A DNA stretch of 7,953 nt. Source: Oscillospiraceae bacterium. GTDB lineage: Bacteria > Bacillota > Clostridia > Oscillospirales > Ruminococcaceae. Shown piece after piece: positions 6,258 through 7,953 of this stretch (the first letter of the stretch is position 1; every line of letters starts with the position of its first letter). The notes under the pieces are model-generated. The model worked only from the letters and a program-made list of their open reading frames with translations, made no database searches and was not told the origin of the DNA. The stretch spans positions 1 through 7,953 of the forward strand of contig JAAVIG010000141.1 in NCBI GenBank assembly GCA_014796735.1, in the 5' to 3' direction. Made by a program: the position numbers and the translations under genes.

Positions 6258-7507
6258 AAATACTTGCGCCCTGCGGCTCTCCCGAAAGCCTTGAAGCGGC
6301 GCTGAACGCGGGGGCGGACGCGGTGTATCTGGGTCTGTCCTCATTTTCTGCCAGAAGAAACGCCGCAAATTTCGGCTTTGAGGAGCTTAAAGCGGGCGTC
6401 AGAAAAGCTCACAGGTACGGAGTTAAGGTATATACGGCAATAAACACGCTTGTGTTCGACGATGAGATGAAGGAGCTGGAAAAGGCGGTTCGTCAGGCTG
6501 CACAGGCGGAAGCGGACGGCGTTATAGTTCAGGATTACGGCGTTGCGGCTGTAATAAAGGAGATCGCCCCCGAATTAAGGCTGCACGCTTCAACTCAGAT
6601 GACGGTTACATCGGCAAGCGGCGCGGAATTTGCCGCAAAAAACGGGTTTAAGCGCGTTGTACTGCCAAGAGAGCTGACCTTTGAGGAAATAAAGGAGATC
6701 ACGTCAAGGGTCGATATAGAGACCGAGGTTTTTGTTCACGGAGCGTTATGCGTATGTTTAAGCGGACAGTGTCTTTTAAGCGCGGTCATAGGAGGCAGAA
6801 GCGGCAACAGGGGCTTGTGCGCACAGCCCTGCCGTCTTAACTACACCTGCGGGAGCAGGGAAAACGTACTTTCTTTAAAGGACCTGTCGCTTGTAGACGA
6901 ATTAAAGCGGCTTGAAGAGGCGGGGGTGACTTCCGCTAAGATAGAGGGGAGAATGAAGCGTCCCGAGTACGTTGCCGCCGCGGTAGGACAGTGCAGAGCC
7001 GCGTTAAGGGGAGAAAAAACGGATATGGGGCTTTTGCGATCGGTTTTTTCAAGAAGCGGCTTTACCAAAGGGTATTTTGACGGCAGCTTTTCAGATATGA
7101 GCGGTATACGTCAAAAGGAGGACTCGGAGGGTGCCTCGGAGGCGCTGAAAAAAATACGTGAGCTTTACAAACAGCCCTGCAAAAGATTTACCGTTGATTT
7201 TAACGTTGAAGTAAAGAGAGATAAGCCTGTTTGCTGCAAGGCTCACTGTAAGGATATTACTGTCGAGGCTTGGGGAATGATACCTCAGCCTGCCGTTAAC
7301 AGAAGCGTGGAGGAAAAGGAAGTTGCCGACAGGATAGGCAAGCTGGGCGGTACGGTTTTTGAAGCGGGGAGGATATGCTGCGATATTGACAAGGGACTTT
7401 CGGTTCCCGCTGCGGCTTTAAACGAGCTGAGAAGAAACGCTGTTGAGCTTCTTAGTGAACGTATAGAGGAAAAAACAAAAAAACATAGAGGGCACAGGAA
7501 AAAATGA
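6251..7507 (+). CDS. U32 family protein with DUF3656 domain, RlhA-like (probable rRNA C5-hydroxylation), short form
   Basis: The 418-residue protein begins LEILAPCGSPESLEAALNAG, the usual opening of U32 proteins. It contains the U32 signature E-x-F-x2-G-A-L-C-x4-G-x-C-x-L-S exactly at 159-177, then GGRSGNRGLCAQPCR (181-195). Cys167, Cys174, Cys190 and Cys194 are the probable iron-sulfur ligands; in characterised relatives (RlhA, TrhP, UbiU/UbiV) such Cys residues hold a [4Fe-4S] cluster and the proteins drive hydroxylation, not proteolysis. The C-terminal part (about 311-405, ending GLSVPAAALNELRRNAVELL) resembles DUF3656, which points to the RlhA branch (5-hydroxycytidine in 23S rRNA) rather than TrhP. 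It stops directly after this domain with a basic tail, whereas RlhA is about 650 aa, so it is a short form. The start overlaps zapA by 7 bases, has no clear ribosome site, and probably depends on coupled translation. The substrate is inferred. Confidence 0.85.
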   Translation: MLEILAPCGSPESLEAALNAGADAVYLGLSSFSARRNAANFGFEELKAGVRKAHRYGVKVYTAINTLVFDDEMKELEKAVRQAAQAEADGVIVQDYGVAAVIKEIAPELRLHASTQMTVTSASGAEFAAKNGFKRVVLPRELTFEEIKEITSRVDIETEVFVHGALCVCLSGQCLLSAVIGGRSGNRGLCAQPCRLNYTCGSRENVLSLKDLSLVDELKRLEEAGVTSAKIEGRMKRPEYVAAAVGQCRAALRGEKTDMGLLRSVFSRSGFTKGYFDGSFSDMSGIRQKEDSEGASEALKKIRELYKQPCKRFTVDFNVEVKRDKPVCCKAHCKDITVEAWGMIPQPAVNRSVEEKEVADRIGKLGGTVFEAGRICCDIDKGLSVPAAALNELRRNAVELLSERIEEKTKKHRGHRKK

Positions 7508-7953
7508 TAAGAAAAATAACTCTCGATGACAAAGACGAATATATTAAAATGGCAGAGGATTTTTACAGCTCCGACGCGGTTTCGCATCGGATTCCGAGAG
7601 AAAATTTTGAAAAGGCATTTGAAGCGGCAATAAACAATAACCCGTTTATAAGGCTTTATATTCTTGAAATTAACGGCGTTAAAGCGGGCTATGCGGCAAT
7701 TGCCGTGACCTTTACCACCGAGGGCGGCGGAACTACCTTATGGCTGGACGAGCTGTATGTAAAGAGCGAGTATAGAGGAAAGGGCTTGGGGAGAGAGCTT
7801 ATAGCTTTTCTAAAAGAGGACAGGGACGTAAAAAGAATACGCCTTGAAATAACCCCCGAAAACATAAGAGCAAAAGCACTGTATATATCCGAGGGCTTTG
7901 TACCCTGTAAGTATAGTCAGCTTATATATGATGTTATACCAATCCCTTTTTGA
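7504..7953 (+). CDS. GNAT family N-acetyltransferase
   Basis: The 149-residue protein is a single GNAT domain. LDELYVKSEYRGKGLGREL (81-99) holds the acetyl-CoA pyrophosphate-binding motif R-x-x-G-x-G (R91 to G96) after the beta-4 strand. RLEITPENIRAKALYISEGF (113-132) is the following strand and helix with the usual N-x4-A-LY-x3-GF pattern. The length fits a complete small acetyltransferase. The acceptor (a protein N-terminus, lysine, small amine or antibiotic) cannot be told from the sequence. The ATG overlaps the U32 stop in an ATGA arrangement, with a short GGA ribosome site 5 bases upstream, so it belongs to the zapA operon. The TGA is the last codon of the window, so whether the operon goes on is not visible. 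Confidence 0.9.
   Translation: MIRKITLDDKDEYIKMAEDFYSSDAVSHRIPRENFEKAFEAAINNNPFIRLYILEINGVKAGYAAIAVTFTTEGGGTTLWLDELYVKSEYRGKGLGRELIAFLKEDRDVKRIRLEITPENIRAKALYISEGFVPCKYSQLIYDVIPIPF

Noticed and set aside
7285..7587. Minus-strand open frame across the U32/GNAT junction
   Set aside because: It lies opposite the conserved DUF3656 end and GNAT start and is a shadow of these genes.

Overview
The window looks like a chromosomal segment of an anaerobic Firmicute of class Clostridia, probably near the Oscillospiraceae/Ruminococcaceae. This is an inference from the protein families present: a ribosomal-protection-type GTPase carrying a YacP/Rae1-like nuclease tail, a DUF4300-like lipoprotein, and a ZapA gene joined to a U32 'peptidase'. 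G+C is moderate, genes are tightly packed, and purine-rich Shine-Dalgarno sites are common. No tRNA, rRNA, CRISPR array, insertion sequence or phage gene was seen.

Left block (1-3774, + strand). The 3' end of a gene encodes an acidic Thr/Glu-rich stalk followed by a C-terminal membrane anchor. It is followed after 19 bases by a large translation GTPase (865 aa), and after 5 more bases by an AraC-family regulator. The GTPase is the most interesting gene here. An EF-G/TetM-like body is fused through a Lys/Pro-rich linker to a complete-looking Rae1/YacP (NYN/PIN-like) endoribonuclease domain. The acidic residues expected for catalysis are in place. The domain IV tip loop lacks the TetM residues that displace tetracycline and has a His where EF-G has one. 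The protein therefore reads better as a ribosome-directed mRNA-cleavage or rescue factor than as an antibiotic-resistance protein.

Middle block (3786-5027). A lipoprotein gene on the minus strand converges on the AraC gene with an 11-base gap and no visible terminator. Its product resembles DUF4300 proteins and holds Cys, His and Glu residues in an order that would fit a papain-like fold. A roughly 250-base AT-rich divergent intergenic region separates it from the right block. That region carries a good sigma-A-type promoter for the right block and a perfect AT-rich 15-bp palindrome.

Right block (5028-7953, + strand). Three overlapping genes form an apparent operon. The first encodes a ZapA-like cell division protein with an unusually long coiled-coil tail (409 aa in all), including a 49-residue tandem duplication and a triple 11-residue repeat. 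The second encodes a U32/DUF3656 protein with an intact Cys motif, likely of the RlhA type (rRNA hydroxylation), that stops right after DUF3656. The third encodes a GNAT acetyltransferase whose stop codon is the last codon of the window. Overlaps of 7 and 4 bases suggest translational coupling.
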